Part shown: one piece after another, positions 31,923-41,742 of the stretch
How the letters are laid out: every line of letters starts with the position of its first letter
Position numbering within the stretch: position 1 is the first letter of the stretch
Translations under genes and position numbers: made by a program
Source: Psychrobacillus sp. FSL H8-0483
GTDB taxonomy: Bacteria; Bacillota; Bacilli; Bacillales_A; Planococcaceae
Direction of reading: 5' to 3'
Length of the DNA stretch: 64,000 nucleotides
Assembly (NCBI RefSeq): GCF_038637725.1
Contig: NZ_CP152052.1
Span: 1,471,501 to 1,535,500 of the forward strand
The notes under the pieces: generated by a model
The model's input: only the letters and a program-made list of their open reading frames with translations
Databases searched by the model: none
Told to the model about the DNA's origin: nothing

Positions 31923-33575
31923 ATGAAGTCTTCTGTGGAAAGAGAACAAATCTTAAATACATTAAATTATTATGAGTTTGATGTCCTAGTAATTGGCGGA
32001 GGTATTACTGGTGCAGGTATAGCACTAGATGCAGCTACTCGAGGGATGTCAGTAGCATTGGTGGAGATGCAGGATTTTGCTGCAGGGACTTCCAGTAGGT
32101 CAACCAAACTTGTGCATGGTGGACTTCGTTATTTAAAGCAACTCGATGTGAAAGTGGTAGCTGAAGTTGGGAAAGAACGAGAACTTGTGTATGAAAATGC
32201 AGTTCATGTGACGGAGCCGATGTGGATGCTGCTACCTTTTCACAAAAAGGGTACATTTGGAAAATTAAGCACATCTGCAGGTTTGAGGATTTATGATTTT
32301 CTTGCTGGTGTAAAAAAAGAAGAACGTCGTCATATGCTTTCTCCAGAAGAAACAAGCCAAAAAGAGCCGCTTGTAAAAACGAAAGACCTCTTAGGAGGAG
32401 GCTACTACGTAGAATATCGGACTGACGATGCAAGGCTGACGATTGAAATAATTAAAAAAGCAATTGAAAAAGGCGCGGTATGTTTGAATTATGCGAGAGC
32501 AAGATCCTTTATGTATAACGACCAAAATAAAGTAATTGGCGCAGAAGTTGTAGATACTATCAACAATAAACGGATTAACATTCATGCTAAAAAAGTTGTC
32601 AATGCAACTGGGCCATGGGTGGATGGGGTACGCGCATTAGATTCAATTGAAAATAAGAAAAAATTAAAACTAACAAAAGGTGTACATATTGTACTAGATC
32701 AGGATGTCTTCCCGCTTAGACAAGCAATTTATTTCGATACACCAGATAAACGCATGGTATTTGCTATTCCTCGCAATGGAAAAGCATATATTGGAACGAC
32801 AGATACTTTTTTCGAGGGGAATATTAAAAACCCTGTAGCAACACATAAGGACGTAGATTACTTATTAGATGCAATTCACTATATGTTCCCACAAGTTCAA
32901 GTGTCGAAAGAACATGTGGAGTCTACTTGGGCGGGTGTTCGGCCATTAATTTATGAAGAGGGCAAAGATCCATCGGAAATTTCTCGGAAGGACGAAATTT
33001 GGCAGTCTGAAGCAGGTTTATTTACAATAGCTGGTGGTAAATTAACGGGCTATCGTAAAATGGCCGAGACAATTGTAGATAAAATCTCCAAACAATTAGG
33101 CGAGGAAAAGTATGGACCTTGCGTGACTAAGCATCTAACTCTTTCTGGTGGAGATTTAGGTGGATCCAATCAATTCGAAGCTTTTATAGCGATGAAAGAA
33201 CAGATTGCACCTTCTTACGGATTAACAAGAGAAGAAGGCAGAAGATTAGCGAAATTTTATGGAACAAATGTAGATAAAGTATTTCAATACGCGCATATCC
33301 TAGGAACGGTTCCATCAAATTTACCATTAAGTCTGCTAGCGCAAATTTATTACGCGGTTCATGATGAGATGACCTATTCTCCTGTCGACTTCTTAGTTAG
33401 AAGAACAGGAATGCTTTATTTCCAGATTGATCAATTTAAACTGTATAAAGACGATGTGTTAAAAGTTATGAAGCAACTACTAAACTATACGGAAGAAGAA
33501 ACAGCTTCCCTTCAAAAACAACTGGATATATGTTTAGTGGATGCTACTTTATCTGAAAGCGGGGACATTCTTTGA
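31923..33575 (+). CDS. glpD: Aerobic glycerol-3-phosphate dehydrogenase
   Basis: An FAD enzyme that oxidises glycerol-3-phosphate to dihydroxyacetone phosphate at the membrane and feeds electrons to quinone. The dinucleotide-binding GGGITGAGIALDAATRG lies at residues 20-36, followed by GTSSRSTKLVHGGLRYL. The C-terminal domain is complete at 550 residues. It begins one base after the glpK stop, with GAGGTGG upstream, and overlaps the next gene's TTG. Confidence 0.95.
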   Translation: MKSSVEREQILNTLNYYEFDVLVIGGGITGAGIALDAATRGMSVALVEMQDFAAGTSSRSTKLVHGGLRYLKQLDVKVVAEVGKERELVYENAVHVTEPMWMLLPFHKKGTFGKLSTSAGLRIYDFLAGVKKEERRHMLSPEETSQKEPLVKTKDLLGGGYYVEYRTDDARLTIEIIKKAIEKGAVCLNYARARSFMYNDQNKVIGAEVVDTINNKRINIHAKKVVNATGPWVDGVRALDSIENKKKLKLTKGVHIVLDQDVFPLRQAIYFDTPDKRMVFAIPRNGKAYIGTTDTFFEGNIKNPVATHKDVDYLLDAIHYMFPQVQVSKEHVESTWAGVRPLIYEEGKDPSEISRKDEIWQSEAGLFTIAGGKLTGYRKMAETIVDKISKQLGEEKYGPCVTKHLTLSGGDLGGSNQFEAFIAMKEQIAPSYGLTREEGRRLAKFYGTNVDKVFQYAHILGTVPSNLPLSLLAQIYYAVHDEMTYSPVDFLVRRTGMLYFQIDQFKLYKDDVLKVMKQLLNYTEEETASLQKQLDICLVDATLSESGDIL

Positions 33576-34492
33576 AAATAATCTTAGAAGGCAAAATGTC
33601 TGATAGTCACCTTATTCATATCGTACAGTATGAACCGGAACAAGCACCGATCGGACATGTACATCTCTTGCATGGAATGGCCGAGCATATCGATCGCTAC
33701 GATGAATTTGCACAGTTTTTAGTTGGAAAAGGATTTATAGTAAGTGGTCATGATCATCGTGGTCATAGAAAAACTGCCGAGAAAAACGGACAATTAGGCT
33801 ATTTTGCTGACGAAGATGGATTTAATCGAGTAACGGAGGATGTTCGAGAAGTATTAGGGCTAGTTCGAGAAAATATGCATGATATTCCGCTTATTTTATT
33901 TGGTCATAGCATGGGATCCTTTATTGCTCGAAGATATATGCAAAAATACAGTGACTCCCTATCGAAGGCCGTAATTTGCGGTACAACATTTAGCCCTGGA
34001 CTGATGGGGGATGTGGGTACGATTATTGGGAAAATCGCTACTAGATTACAATCTCCTCAAACAGAGAGTGCTTTACTAAATCAGCTTGCTTTTGGAGGCT
34101 TCAATAAAAAGTTTAAAGATGCTAAAACAGAATTTGATTGGCTAAGTAGCGATGAAGAAGTAGTGAAGAAATATATAGACGATCCGAAGTGTGGCTTCGT
34201 ACCTTCCAATAGGTTTTACACCGATTTGTTTGGTGGATTAAAAACAATTCATCAAGAAGTAGAAATAAATAAAATTAGAAAAGATTTACCGGTCTTTCTG
34301 ATAAGTGGAATAAAAGATCCAGTAGGGAAAGATGGAAAAGATATTTTTAAGGTAGCGAAGGGTTTGAAAAAAGCTGGTATGCAAAATGTAACCGTACAAT
34401 TAATAGAAGATGCAAGACATGAAATCTTAAATGAAGTAAATAAGCAGCAAACATTTGATGTAATCGCAAATTGGATGATGAAAGATGAATAA
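33572..34492 (+). CDS. Lysophospholipase / monoglyceride lipase-like hydrolase
   Basis: A serine alpha/beta hydrolase of the Hydrolase_4 type (306 residues). The oxyanion segment HLLHGMAEH, nucleophile GHSMGS, acid in ISGIKDPVG and His in DARHEIL form the catalytic set. The TTG start overlaps the glpD stop and the end overlaps the miaA start by 8 bases. Its place after glpKD suggests that it releases glycerol or glycerophospholipid parts that feed the pathway; this is inference. Confidence 0.85.
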   Translation: MKIILEGKMSDSHLIHIVQYEPEQAPIGHVHLLHGMAEHIDRYDEFAQFLVGKGFIVSGHDHRGHRKTAEKNGQLGYFADEDGFNRVTEDVREVLGLVRENMHDIPLILFGHSMGSFIARRYMQKYSDSLSKAVICGTTFSPGLMGDVGTIIGKIATRLQSPQTESALLNQLAFGGFNKKFKDAKTEFDWLSSDEEVVKKYIDDPKCGFVPSNRFYTDLFGGLKTIHQEVEINKIRKDLPVFLISGIKDPVGKDGKDIFKVAKGLKKAGMQNVTVQLIEDARHEILNEVNKQQTFDVIANWMMKDE

Positions 34493-35405
34493 CAAACCTG
34501 CAGTAATAGCGATTGTAGGACCAACCGCTGTTGGAAAAACTGCTTTAAGTATAGAGCTTGCAAAAGCATGTAACGGTGAAATTATTAATGGTGATTCTAT
34601 GCAAATTTATCGGGAGCTCTCCATAGGAACAGCTAAAATAATGGAGGAAGAAATGGATGGAATTCCTCATCATTTATTAGATATTAAAGATCCTACCGAT
34701 AGTTTTTCCGTTGCGGAGTACCAAAAGCTCGTACGTGATAAAATTGAAGACATCGCTTCTAGAGGAAAACTGCCGATTATTGTCGGTGGAACAGGCCTCT
34801 ACATTCAATCGGTATTATATGACTTTCGTTTTACAGAGCAGCAAAAAACGGATGACAAAATCATCGAAGAACTGGAGAAACTATCTCCTGAAGAACTGTA
34901 TGCTCGATTGGAAAAGAGCGATCCAGAAGCTGCACAAGAAATTCATCCCAATAATGTGCAACGTATTGTACGTGCAATTGAACGAGTCGAGCTTACCGGT
35001 AAACAAAAAAACGAGATCGAACAGAATCAAGGGCATGAAAGGGTATACCCGCATTATATAATTGGGCTTTCCATCGATCGGGACATTTTATACGAGCGTA
35101 TTAATAAACGAGTCGACATAATGATGGAAAAAGGGTTGCTCGATGAAGTGAAGCGACTTCATGCAAATGGGATACGTGATGTTCAAGCTATTCAAGCAAT
35201 TGGATATAAAGAAATTTATGCCTATTTAGATGGGGACATCTCTTTAGAAACGGCTATTGAAAAGCTAAAACAAAATTCTAGAAGATATGCCAAACGTCAA
35301 CTAACTTATTTCCGCAATAAAATGGACATTCATTGGTACAATCCATTTTTAGATTCGGAAAGAATTATAAAAGAAATTATTGGATATTTGCAGGATAATA
35401 AATAA
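34485..35405 (+). CDS. miaA: tRNA dimethylallyltransferase
   Basis: Adds a dimethylallyl group to A37 of tRNAs reading UNN codons. The P-loop [11 protein letters not shown] is at residues 11-21, and [11 protein letters not shown] plus GGTGLYIQ are family motifs. 306 residues is normal. It overlaps the hydrolase gene by 8 bases and is followed by hfq, the standard miaA-hfq order. Confidence 0.95.
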   Translation: MNNKPAVIAIVGPTAVGKTALSIELAKACNGEIINGDSMQIYRELSIGTAKIMEEEMDGIPHHLLDIKDPTDSFSVAEYQKLVRDKIEDIASRGKLPIIVGGTGLYIQSVLYDFRFTEQQKTDDKIIEELEKLSPEELYARLEKSDPEAAQEIHPNNVQRIVRAIERVELTGKQKNEIEQNQGHERVYPHYIIGLSIDRDILYERINKRVDIMMEKGLLDEVKRLHANGIRDVQAIQAIGYKEIYAYLDGDISLETAIEKLKQNSRRYAKRQLTYFRNKMDIHWYNPFLDSERIIKEIIGYLQDNK

Positions 35406-35470
35406 TTATAGCGAATAGTTAAGAGGAAGAGAATATTTTTACAGGCAAAATGTAAATTGGGGGTATTGGA

Positions 35471-35692
35471 ATGAAACCTATGAATATTCAAGACAATTAT
35501 TTAAATCAGTTAAGAAAGAATGACATTTTTGTAACCGTCTATTTATTAAATGGCTTCCAGTTAAAAGGGTGTGTGAAGTCATACGATAATTTTACAGTTC
35601 TTTTTGAGTCAGATGGAAAGCAACAGTTAATATACAAGCATGCAATTTCCACATTTGCTCCATCAAAACCAGTAAAATTAACAGAAGAATAA
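35471..35692 (+). CDS. hfq: RNA chaperone Hfq
   Basis: A 73-residue Sm-like RNA-binding protein. Sm1 ([19 protein letters not shown]) and Sm2 (YKHAISTF) are present, the latter with the usual YKHA of Gram-positive Hfq. GGGGG lies 6 bases upstream of the ATG. It follows miaA as in other Bacillales. Confidence 0.95.
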   Translation: MKPMNIQDNYLNQLRKNDIFVTVYLLNGFQLKGCVKSYDNFTVLFESDGKQQLIYKHAISTFAPSKPVKLTEE

Positions 35693-35765
35693 GTTCGATA
35701 AATTGACAGATTAACTAGCTCCTATTATGCTTTGAAGGACTAAACATGAAGTGGAGAGTTAAAAA

Positions 35766-36065
35766 ATGAATGTTATAACAACAGATGAACTTTTGCAAAA
35801 AATAGATGCTGGAGAAAATATTAGCATCATCGATGTACGTGAAAGTGATGAAGTAGCAACTGGTATAGTTCCAGGAGCAAAACACATTGCACTTGGTCAA
35901 GTAGAAGCAAGTATGGATCAACTGGATAAATCCGTTCCTCATTACATCATTTGTAAAGCCGGTGGTCGCAGTGCTATGGCTTGCGAAATTTTAGAGGAAA
36001 ATGGCTATAATGTAACAAACGTTGCTGGTGGAATGATGAGCTGGGAAGGCGAGTTACAATTTTAA
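35766..36065 (+). CDS. Single-domain rhodanese (sulfurtransferase)
   Basis: A 99-residue rhodanese domain. The start matches IIDVRESDE, and the active loop CKAGGRSA holds the catalytic Cys near residue 61. These proteins move sulfane sulfur between carriers; the partner is unknown. GGAGAG lies upstream of the ATG. A terminator follows. Confidence 0.9.
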   Translation: MNVITTDELLQKIDAGENISIIDVRESDEVATGIVPGAKHIALGQVEASMDQLDKSVPHYIICKAGGRSAMACEILEENGYNVTNVAGGMMSWEGELQF

Positions 36066-36073
36066 TAGAGAAG

Positions 36074-36105
36074 GGCTAATTTCATTCATTTGAGATTAGT
36101 CTTTT
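36074..36105 (+). terminator. Terminator of rhodanese gene
   Basis: An 11-bp stem with two G-T pairs (36074-36084 / 36091-36101) is followed by four T. Confidence 0.7.
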
Positions 36106-36145
36106 CTATTTGCAATTTGGAAACAATGGATTAGGAGAGTATGAC

Positions 36146-37396
36146 ATGAATTTTACAACAACATTATCCGACGAGGTATTAGATCTAGCTGTGAAAGCAG
36201 AAACTAAAATCGCTAGTTACCATAAGGAAGTAGAAAAAATCGCTTTCTTTAACCAACAAAAAGTAATACACGCTTTTAAAGAGCATCATGTAAGCGATCA
36301 TCATTTTCAAACATCCACTGGATACGGATATGACGATGAGGGCCGCGATACGTTAGAAAAAGTCTATGCAACAACTTTCGGTGCAGAAGCTGCACTAGTA
36401 CGCCCGCAAATTATTTCAGGAACGCATGCAATTTCCATTAGTTTATTTGGCGTTTTACGGCCAAATGATGAGCTACTATACATAACTGGAAAACCATATG
36501 ACACACTTCAATCGATTGTAAGCGGTGGAGAAGATGATACTGGCTCACTTGCAGACTTCGGGATATCGTATAAGCATATAGATTTACTGGAGACTGGAGC
36601 GGTTAACTGGGAAGCTGTGGAACAGGCAGTGAAAAGTAATACAAAAGTAATTGCTATTCAACGTTCGAAGGGTTACGCTGTGCGACCTTCCTTTACGATC
36701 AATCAAATCCAGGAAATGGTCCAAAAAATAAGAGGTCTTAAAGAAGATGCCATAATATTTGTTGATAATTGCTACGGAGAGTTTGTAGAAGAATTAGAGC
36801 CGACCAATGTAGGCGTCGACTTAATGGCTGGTTCGCTTATCAAAAATCCAGGTGGCGGTCTTGCTAAAACTGGAGGCTATATTGCAGGGAAAAGCGAATT
36901 CGTTACAAAATGTGCTTATCGTATGACATCACCTGGTATTGGAGCTGAGGCTGGTGCTTCATTAAACACGCTCATGGATATGTATCAAGGGTTTTTCCTA
37001 GCTCCTCATGTGGTATCACAAGCTGTTAAAGGTGCTATTTTTACATCCGCTATTTTAGAGGAAGTTGGTATGACGACTGAACCGCATTTTTCGAAAAAAA
37101 GAACAGATCTTATTCAATCGGTTTCCTTTTCAACAGCTGAACAAATGATTCAGTTCTGTAAGGCGATTCAAATGCATTCTCCTGTAAACGCTCAATTTGC
37201 ACCAGAACCCGCGTATATGCCTGGGTATGAGGATGACGTGATTATGGCTGCAGGGACATTTATACAAGGATCAAGTATGGAACTAACAGCGGATGGACCA
37301 ATTCGTCCCCCTTTTACCGCTTTTATTCAAGGTGGATTAACGTATGAGCATGTGAAATATGCCATTTTAGGAGCAGTACAATCATTAAAAAGATAG
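36146..37396 (+). CDS. PLP-dependent lyase, YnbB / 'aluminium resistance' family
   Basis: A Cys/Met-metabolism-type PLP enzyme of about 416 residues, related to methionine gamma-lyase and B. subtilis YnbB. Family stretches are VRPQIISGTHAISISLFG, DNCYGEFVEELEP and the PLP lysine in SLIKNPGGGLAKTGG. The start is ATG 36146 with AGGAGAG upstream; an in-frame TTG 36 bases earlier has no site. As in B. subtilis it stands just before glnR. The natural substrate is not known. Confidence 0.88.
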   Translation: MNFTTTLSDEVLDLAVKAETKIASYHKEVEKIAFFNQQKVIHAFKEHHVSDHHFQTSTGYGYDDEGRDTLEKVYATTFGAEAALVRPQIISGTHAISISLFGVLRPNDELLYITGKPYDTLQSIVSGGEDDTGSLADFGISYKHIDLLETGAVNWEAVEQAVKSNTKVIAIQRSKGYAVRPSFTINQIQEMVQKIRGLKEDAIIFVDNCYGEFVEELEPTNVGVDLMAGSLIKNPGGGLAKTGGYIAGKSEFVTKCAYRMTSPGIGAEAGASLNTLMDMYQGFFLAPHVVSQAVKGAIFTSAILEEVGMTTEPHFSKKRTDLIQSVSFSTAEQMIQFCKAIQMHSPVNAQFAPEPAYMPGYEDDVIMAAGTFIQGSSMELTADGPIRPPFTAFIQGGLTYEHVKYAILGAVQSLKR

Positions 37397-37402
37397 ACGT
37401 AG

Positions 37403-37437
37403 AGCCACTTTCTGATTAAAAAGAAAGTGGCTTTCCT
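37403..37437 (+). terminator. Terminator before glnR
   Basis: An 11-bp perfect stem (37403-37413 / 37422-37432) with an 8-base loop and TTTCC after it. Confidence 0.75.
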
Positions 37438-37453
37438 ATTCTATTAATTTCTA

Positions 37454-37504
37454 TGTAAGTTTATATAACATGGAGTTGACATGTTAGCTAACATGACATA
37501 TACT
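37454..37504 (+). promoter_or_regulatory. glnRA promoter with two GlnR/TnrA boxes
   Basis: Box 1, TGTAAGTTTATATAACA (37454-37470), and box 2, TGTTAGCTAACATGACA (37482-37498), both match TGTNA-N7-TNACA exactly. The SigA promoter is TTGACA (37476-37481) and TATACT (37499-37504) with 17 bases between. Box 2 fills the spacer, so GlnR binding should shut the promoter, as in the B. subtilis glnRA operon. Confidence 0.92.
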
Positions 37505-37533
37505 ACTTTTATAACCAACTAGGAGGTGCAGCG

Positions 37534-37917
37534 ATGGAAAAGGAATGGAGACGTTCCATGCCACTGCTATCAATGAATATTGTCATGCAGCTAACCGGTT
37601 TAACTGCTAGACAAATTCGGTATTATGAAGAGCAAGATTTAGTTCAGCCTGCACGTACGGAAGGTAAACAGCGTATGTTTTCGTTAGATGACATCGATGT
37701 ATTATTAGAAATAAAAGATTTGCTTAAAACAGGAGTGAATATTGCTGGTATAAAGCAAATTTTTGAAATGAAAAACAATCCCGCAGCCTCTAAAGATGTA
37801 CGACAAGTGATTTCCGACAAAGAATTACGTGCGATTGTAAAAGAAGAGATGCAACTCGCGCAGAGACAGCAACGAGCATCTTTACGACAAGGGGACCTAT
37901 CTCGATTCTATCGTTAG
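37534..37917 (+). CDS. glnR: MerR-family nitrogen regulator GlnR
   Basis: Represses glnRA and other genes when nitrogen is plentiful, helped by feedback-inhibited glutamine synthetase. The N-terminal winged helix has MQLTGLTARQIRYYEEQDLV, and the C-terminal peptide RQGDLSRFYR is the GlnA-sensing tail. 127 residues is typical. AGGAGGTG precedes the ATG. It lies 34 bases before glnA. Confidence 0.95.
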   Translation: MEKEWRRSMPLLSMNIVMQLTGLTARQIRYYEEQDLVQPARTEGKQRMFSLDDIDVLLEIKDLLKTGVNIAGIKQIFEMKNNPAASKDVRQVISDKELRAIVKEEMQLAQRQQRASLRQGDLSRFYR

Positions 37918-37951
37918 AACGAGGTTCATATAAAATAAAATTTTTGGGAGA

Positions 37952-39295
37952 GTGAATAAAATGGGCAAGTTTACAAAAGAAGATATTAAAAAGTTCGTTC
38001 AAGAACACGAGGTGAATTTTATTCGTCTTCAGTTTACAGACATACTAGGTACGATTAAAAACGTAGAAATTCCAGTGAGTCAGCTCGACAAAGCTCTCGA
38101 TAATAAAATGATGTTCGACGGATCTTCTATTGAAGGATTTGTTCGAATTGAAGAATCTGATATGTACTTAGTTCCAGATTTAAATACATGGGTTGTATTC
38201 CCTTGGATTACAGGTAAAGGGAAAGTTGCTCGTCTAATCTGTGACGTAAATAAAGCGGACGGAACTCCATTTGCAGGAGATCCACGCAGTAACTTGAAAC
38301 GTGTGTTAAAACAAATGGAAGAATTAGGATTTACAAGCTTCAACTTAGGGCCAGAGCCTGAATTCTTCTTATTTAAATTAGATGCACAAGGTGAACCAAC
38401 GCTTGAACTAAATGACCACGGTGGTTATTTTGACTTAGCGCCAGTCGATCTTGGTGAAAACTGTCGTCGTGATATCGTGCTTGAGCTAGAAGAAATGGGC
38501 TTTGAAATTGAAGCATCTCACCATGAAGTAGCTCCAGGTCAACACGAAATCGACTTTAAATATGCGGATGCAATCACTGCTTGTGACAACATCCAAACAT
38601 TCAAATTAGTAGTAAAAACAATCGCTCGTAAACATGGTTTACACGCAACATTCATGCCAAAACCACTGTTTGGCGTAAATGGTTCAGGAATGCACTTTAA
38701 CGTTTCTTTATTTAATGGAAAAGAAAATGCATTCTTCGATGAATCAGCTGACCTACAATTAAGCGAAACAGCTATGCAATTTATGGCTGGAGTATTAAAA
38801 CATGTTCAAAGCTTTACAGCAATTACAAATCCTTTAGTAAATTCATACAAACGCCTTGTTCCTGGTTATGAAGCACCTTGCTACGTTGCTTGGTCTGGTC
38901 AAAACAGAAGTCCATTAATTCGAATTCCTTCTTCAAGAGGATTAAGTACACGTATCGAAGTTCGTTCTGTTGACCCAGCTGCAAATCCATACCTTGCAAT
39001 GGCTGTAATTCTACAAGCTGGTCTAGATGGTATCAAAAATAAATTAACACCACCACCAGCAGTTGATCGCAACATTTATGTGATGACAGAAGAAGAACGT
39101 AATGAAAATGGTATTTACAACTTACCACCAACATTATTTGCAGCTATTCAAGAGCTTGGTAAGAGCCCAATAATCCGCGAATCACTAGGGGAGCATATCT
39201 ATGCTAACTTTGTAGAAGCAAAAGAGATCGAATGGGATATGTTTAGAACAACTGTTCACCCATGGGAACGTGAACAATACTTGAAAATGTATTAA
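37952..39295 (+). CDS. glnA: Glutamine synthetase type I
   Basis: Makes glutamine from glutamate, ammonia and ATP. The 447-residue length is that of the I-alpha form found in Bacillus, which lacks the adenylylation insert. FDGSSIEGF, the GPEPEFF metal site and [13 protein letters not shown] are present. The last 16 codons ([16 protein letters not shown]) overlap the attachment site of the integrative elements: the same codons, with synonymous changes, recur at 44409 and 48116. The tail present now was therefore probably brought in by an element. Confidence 0.96.
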   Translation: MNKMGKFTKEDIKKFVQEHEVNFIRLQFTDILGTIKNVEIPVSQLDKALDNKMMFDGSSIEGFVRIEESDMYLVPDLNTWVVFPWITGKGKVARLICDVNKADGTPFAGDPRSNLKRVLKQMEELGFTSFNLGPEPEFFLFKLDAQGEPTLELNDHGGYFDLAPVDLGENCRRDIVLELEEMGFEIEASHHEVAPGQHEIDFKYADAITACDNIQTFKLVVKTIARKHGLHATFMPKPLFGVNGSGMHFNVSLFNGKENAFFDESADLQLSETAMQFMAGVLKHVQSFTAITNPLVNSYKRLVPGYEAPCYVAWSGQNRSPLIRIPSSRGLSTRIEVRSVDPAANPYLAMAVILQAGLDGIKNKLTPPPAVDRNIYVMTEEERNENGIYNLPPTLFAAIQELGKSPIIRESLGEHIYANFVEAKEIEWDMFRTTVHPWEREQYLKMY

Positions 39296-39296
39296 T
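39248..39296 (+). other. Attachment site 1 (in the glnA 3' end)
   Basis: 49 bases from ACAACTG to ATTAAT recur at 44409-44457 and 48116-48164. The last glnA codons are within the shared core, and integrase remnants follow each copy. The crossover point inside the core is not known. Confidence 0.8.
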
Positions 39297-39604
39297 CTTG
39301 ATTTAACAGGGTTTATGCACCAGTTTTATGGGGTGTTATAAGTGGAAGAATTCTTAAAAATTATTCGCACCCCAATTTCACCCCAAAAAATAGGTAAAAA
39401 AATATTACTTGAAAACATCGTTCAGTCGTGAGTTGACTCGATCGGTGTTTTTCTTTTTTATTTTCTTGGAAACATGGTCGTATACGTCTGCTGTTATTTG
39501 ATAACTACCATGACCCAACTGCTTTTGGATATACTTGATATCTGTCTCTGCTTCCATCAATAAAACTACATATGTGTGGCGTAAAGAATGTATAGGTAAG
39601 GCTT
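39248..39604. repeat. Direct repeat, first copy (attachment core plus integrase end)
   Basis: This 357-bp stretch matches 48116-48471 with about eight differences and one 1-bp deletion by eye. It covers the glnA tail, a non-coding strip and the 3' part of an integrase gene. The two copies lie 8.87 kb apart in the same orientation. Confidence 0.85.
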
Positions 39605-39614
39605 TATTACGCAA
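39405..39614 (-). pseudogene. Tyrosine recombinase, C-terminal fragment (unit 1)
   Basis: About 69 residues of the catalytic domain remain: HSLRHTYVVLL with the Arg, LGHGSYQITADVYDH with the His and the nucleophile Tyr. The N-terminal and core parts are lost just upstream of 39614. It points toward glnA and ends 109 bases from the glnA stop, the usual place of an integrase beside its attachment site. Confidence 0.8.
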
Positions 39615-39727
39615 ATCACCTTTTTCACATTGAGGAGATTCGTTTGTGGTTATCGCAATATTTACCCCTTCTCGTGCTATTTCAAAATGAATGCAATAAT
39701 CCCTTTCTAATTGAAAGGGATCTGCAA

Positions 39728-39758
39728 AAAAGCATCATCTCTTAGGAGGTGATGCTTT
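39728..39758. terminator. Hairpin AAAGCATCA..TGATGCTTT
   Basis: Arms 39728-39740 and 39746-39758 pair; TTTCC follows. It may be a leftover terminator of a lost gene. Confidence 0.4.
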
Positions 39759-39856
39759 CCTATTGAATTAATAATGGGAGTTTCCATGTCGTGACATGCA
39801 CTGGATAAAAGCCATTGGTTTCACACGTTATTGATAGTCAGGGTGATAATACAACA

Positions 39857-39963
39857 TGTAAACAGTGGAATTTAAAAAAGATGACTCCGGCACAGTACCG
39901 AAGATCGCAACGTAAGCTGCAAGGTTTCTTTTATTAAACTGTCCTAATATAAGGGCTCAGTTC
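39857..39963 (+). mobile_element. IS3-family remnant (end of transposase and right end)
   Basis: The frame at 39857-39937 reads CKQWNLKKMTPAQYR and stops soon after, the usual end of an IS3/IS150 OrfB. ACTGTCC followed by AAGGGCTCAG just after the stop looks like the IS right end. The rest of the IS is gone. It fills part of the gap between glnA and the ger operon; nothing else in 39964-40256 is recognisable. Confidence 0.6.
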
Positions 39964-40256
39964 ATTTTAGAGATGACCGTTTTTTTATGCGATTATCTTT
40001 TTTGCTAAAACACTCATTCTTCTTCAAAATTATGGGTACGTAAGGGAGTGAATCCTGCTTGAGATAGTGAGTAAATTTAAATTTTGTCCTTCCATTTGTT
40101 TTATGGATCGCCTTTGATTTCTTGGGTGGTTAAGGGTGTGCCTCTGCATCTTATTAATTTAGTTTCGTATATTTTAAACTTAAAAAGAGAACAATGGAAT
40201 TAATATGGAATTTTACCGTTCTTCCAAAAATGCTTTTTTACATATAGAGGTGAGGG

Positions 40257-41738
40257 ATGTACATGTTTGGGAAAAAACAATCAAATGAAAATAAGCCTGT
40301 TTCTCAATCAAACGCAGAATCAGAATTATCAATAGAAGCTCTAAAAAAAGCCCTCGTTCAAATGGATGATGCGGAATTTGTGGAAATCAACATTTCTGAA
40401 AATCAAAATGTTGATCTTATCTACGTAAGAACCCTGATTGACCAAGAAAGATTAAATGAAAGCATTGTAAAACCTTTATCTAACTGTTCCAAACAATCCA
40501 TTCAGGAATGCAATGTTCACTCAACAATAAACTCCATTTCCACTTTTAAAGAGGCAAAAAAGCAGCTGTTTAAAGGATCAGTCTTGTTATTTGACTCTTC
40601 ATCAAACCTTTGGTTCGCTATCCCTTTAAAAAATCCACTTGGACGTGCAATTGAACCATCCGATACTGAAACCATCCTTTTAGGAGCAAAAGACAGCTTC
40701 AGTGAACAGCTAGAACAAAATATTACGCTCATTCGTAGACGTCTTCCAACACATGATCTGAAAACAGAGAAGTTCACCGTTGGTTCTTTAAGTGAGACAA
40801 ATGTGGTCTTATTGTACATAGAAGGGCTGACCAATCCAGAATTTGTTTCAACCGCCAAAAAGAAGATTTCGGAAATTAATTATGATCTCTTCTTTGATTC
40901 TTCTCAAGTAGCGGCATTCATGGAGGAACATCAAGATAGTATTTTTCCTCAGTTTCAGCAAACTGACCGACCTGATGTTGTTGCTTATTCTCTGGGATTA
41001 GGAAAAATTACGATTCTGGTAGACAATACACCTTTTGCTCTCGTTGCCCCAATTACTATTTTTCATTTGTTCCAATCACCAGAGGATTATATTAATCGAT
41101 GGGTAGTTGCCAGTTTTTTGCGCATCATCCGATATGTAAGTTTTATTCTGTCTATCACATTGATCCCATTCTACGTGGCATTAACAACTCATCACTATCA
41201 AATGATTCCTTTACAAACACTTTTCGTCTTGGTGGAGTCAAGGAGCAAGCTTCCGTTCACTCCTTTTTGGGAAGCATTTATCATGTTGATTTTTATTGAG
41301 ATTATAAAAGAAGCAAGTTTAAGGATGCCAACAAAGACTGGTCAAACGCTTGGGGTTATTGGGGGCATTGTAATTGGTCAAGCAGCAGTTGAGGCTGGTT
41401 TGGCAAGTAAGGTGTTAATTGTCATGGTAGGGATTTCAACTATCGGATCCTTTCTTGTTCCTAATTACCTTGTGACAAAGGCGAATTCATTGATTCAATT
41501 CATTCTTCTTGTATTTTCTTCGTTTCTTGGGATAGTAGGGATTGTTCTGGCAATGATTATCATTTTAGCCCACCTTAATGGCTTGTCTTCACTCAAGCAG
41601 CCATATTTATCCCCTGTTGCCCCTTTCTACGGAAAAGATTGGCTTGACCTATTCATTCGAGGGCCTTTAGTCAAAATGAAGGAGCGTCCAGAACATCTTA
41701 AACCGCTGAAGATGAAGAGATATCCAACTAGGAGATGA
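40257..41738 (+). CDS. Spore germination receptor subunit A (GerA family)
   Basis: A 493-residue GerXA protein of a nutrient germination receptor in the spore inner membrane. The hydrophilic N-terminal domain (about 240 residues) contains VDLIYVRTLIDQERLNESIV; the C-terminal part has about five membrane segments with EIIKEASLRMPTKTGQTLG. The ATG at 40263 has better spacing from GAGGTGAGGG than 40257, and both are possible. It heads a gerXA-XB-XC operon with 4-base and overlapping junctions. The nutrient cannot be told. It lies between two glnA-tail copies, so it is probably mobile cargo. Confidence 0.92.
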   Translation: MYMFGKKQSNENKPVSQSNAESELSIEALKKALVQMDDAEFVEINISENQNVDLIYVRTLIDQERLNESIVKPLSNCSKQSIQECNVHSTINSISTFKEAKKQLFKGSVLLFDSSSNLWFAIPLKNPLGRAIEPSDTETILLGAKDSFSEQLEQNITLIRRRLPTHDLKTEKFTVGSLSETNVVLLYIEGLTNPEFVSTAKKKISEINYDLFFDSSQVAAFMEEHQDSIFPQFQQTDRPDVVAYSLGLGKITILVDNTPFALVAPITIFHLFQSPEDYINRWVVASFLRIIRYVSFILSITLIPFYVALTTHHYQMIPLQTLFVLVESRSKLPFTPFWEAFIMLIFIEIIKEASLRMPTKTGQTLGVIGGIVIGQAAVEAGLASKVLIVMVGISTIGSFLVPNYLVTKANSLIQFILLVFSSFLGIVGIVLAMIIILAHLNGLSSLKQPYLSPVAPFYGKDWLDLFIRGPLVKMKERPEHLKPLKMKRYPTRR

Positions 41739-41742
41739 ACTG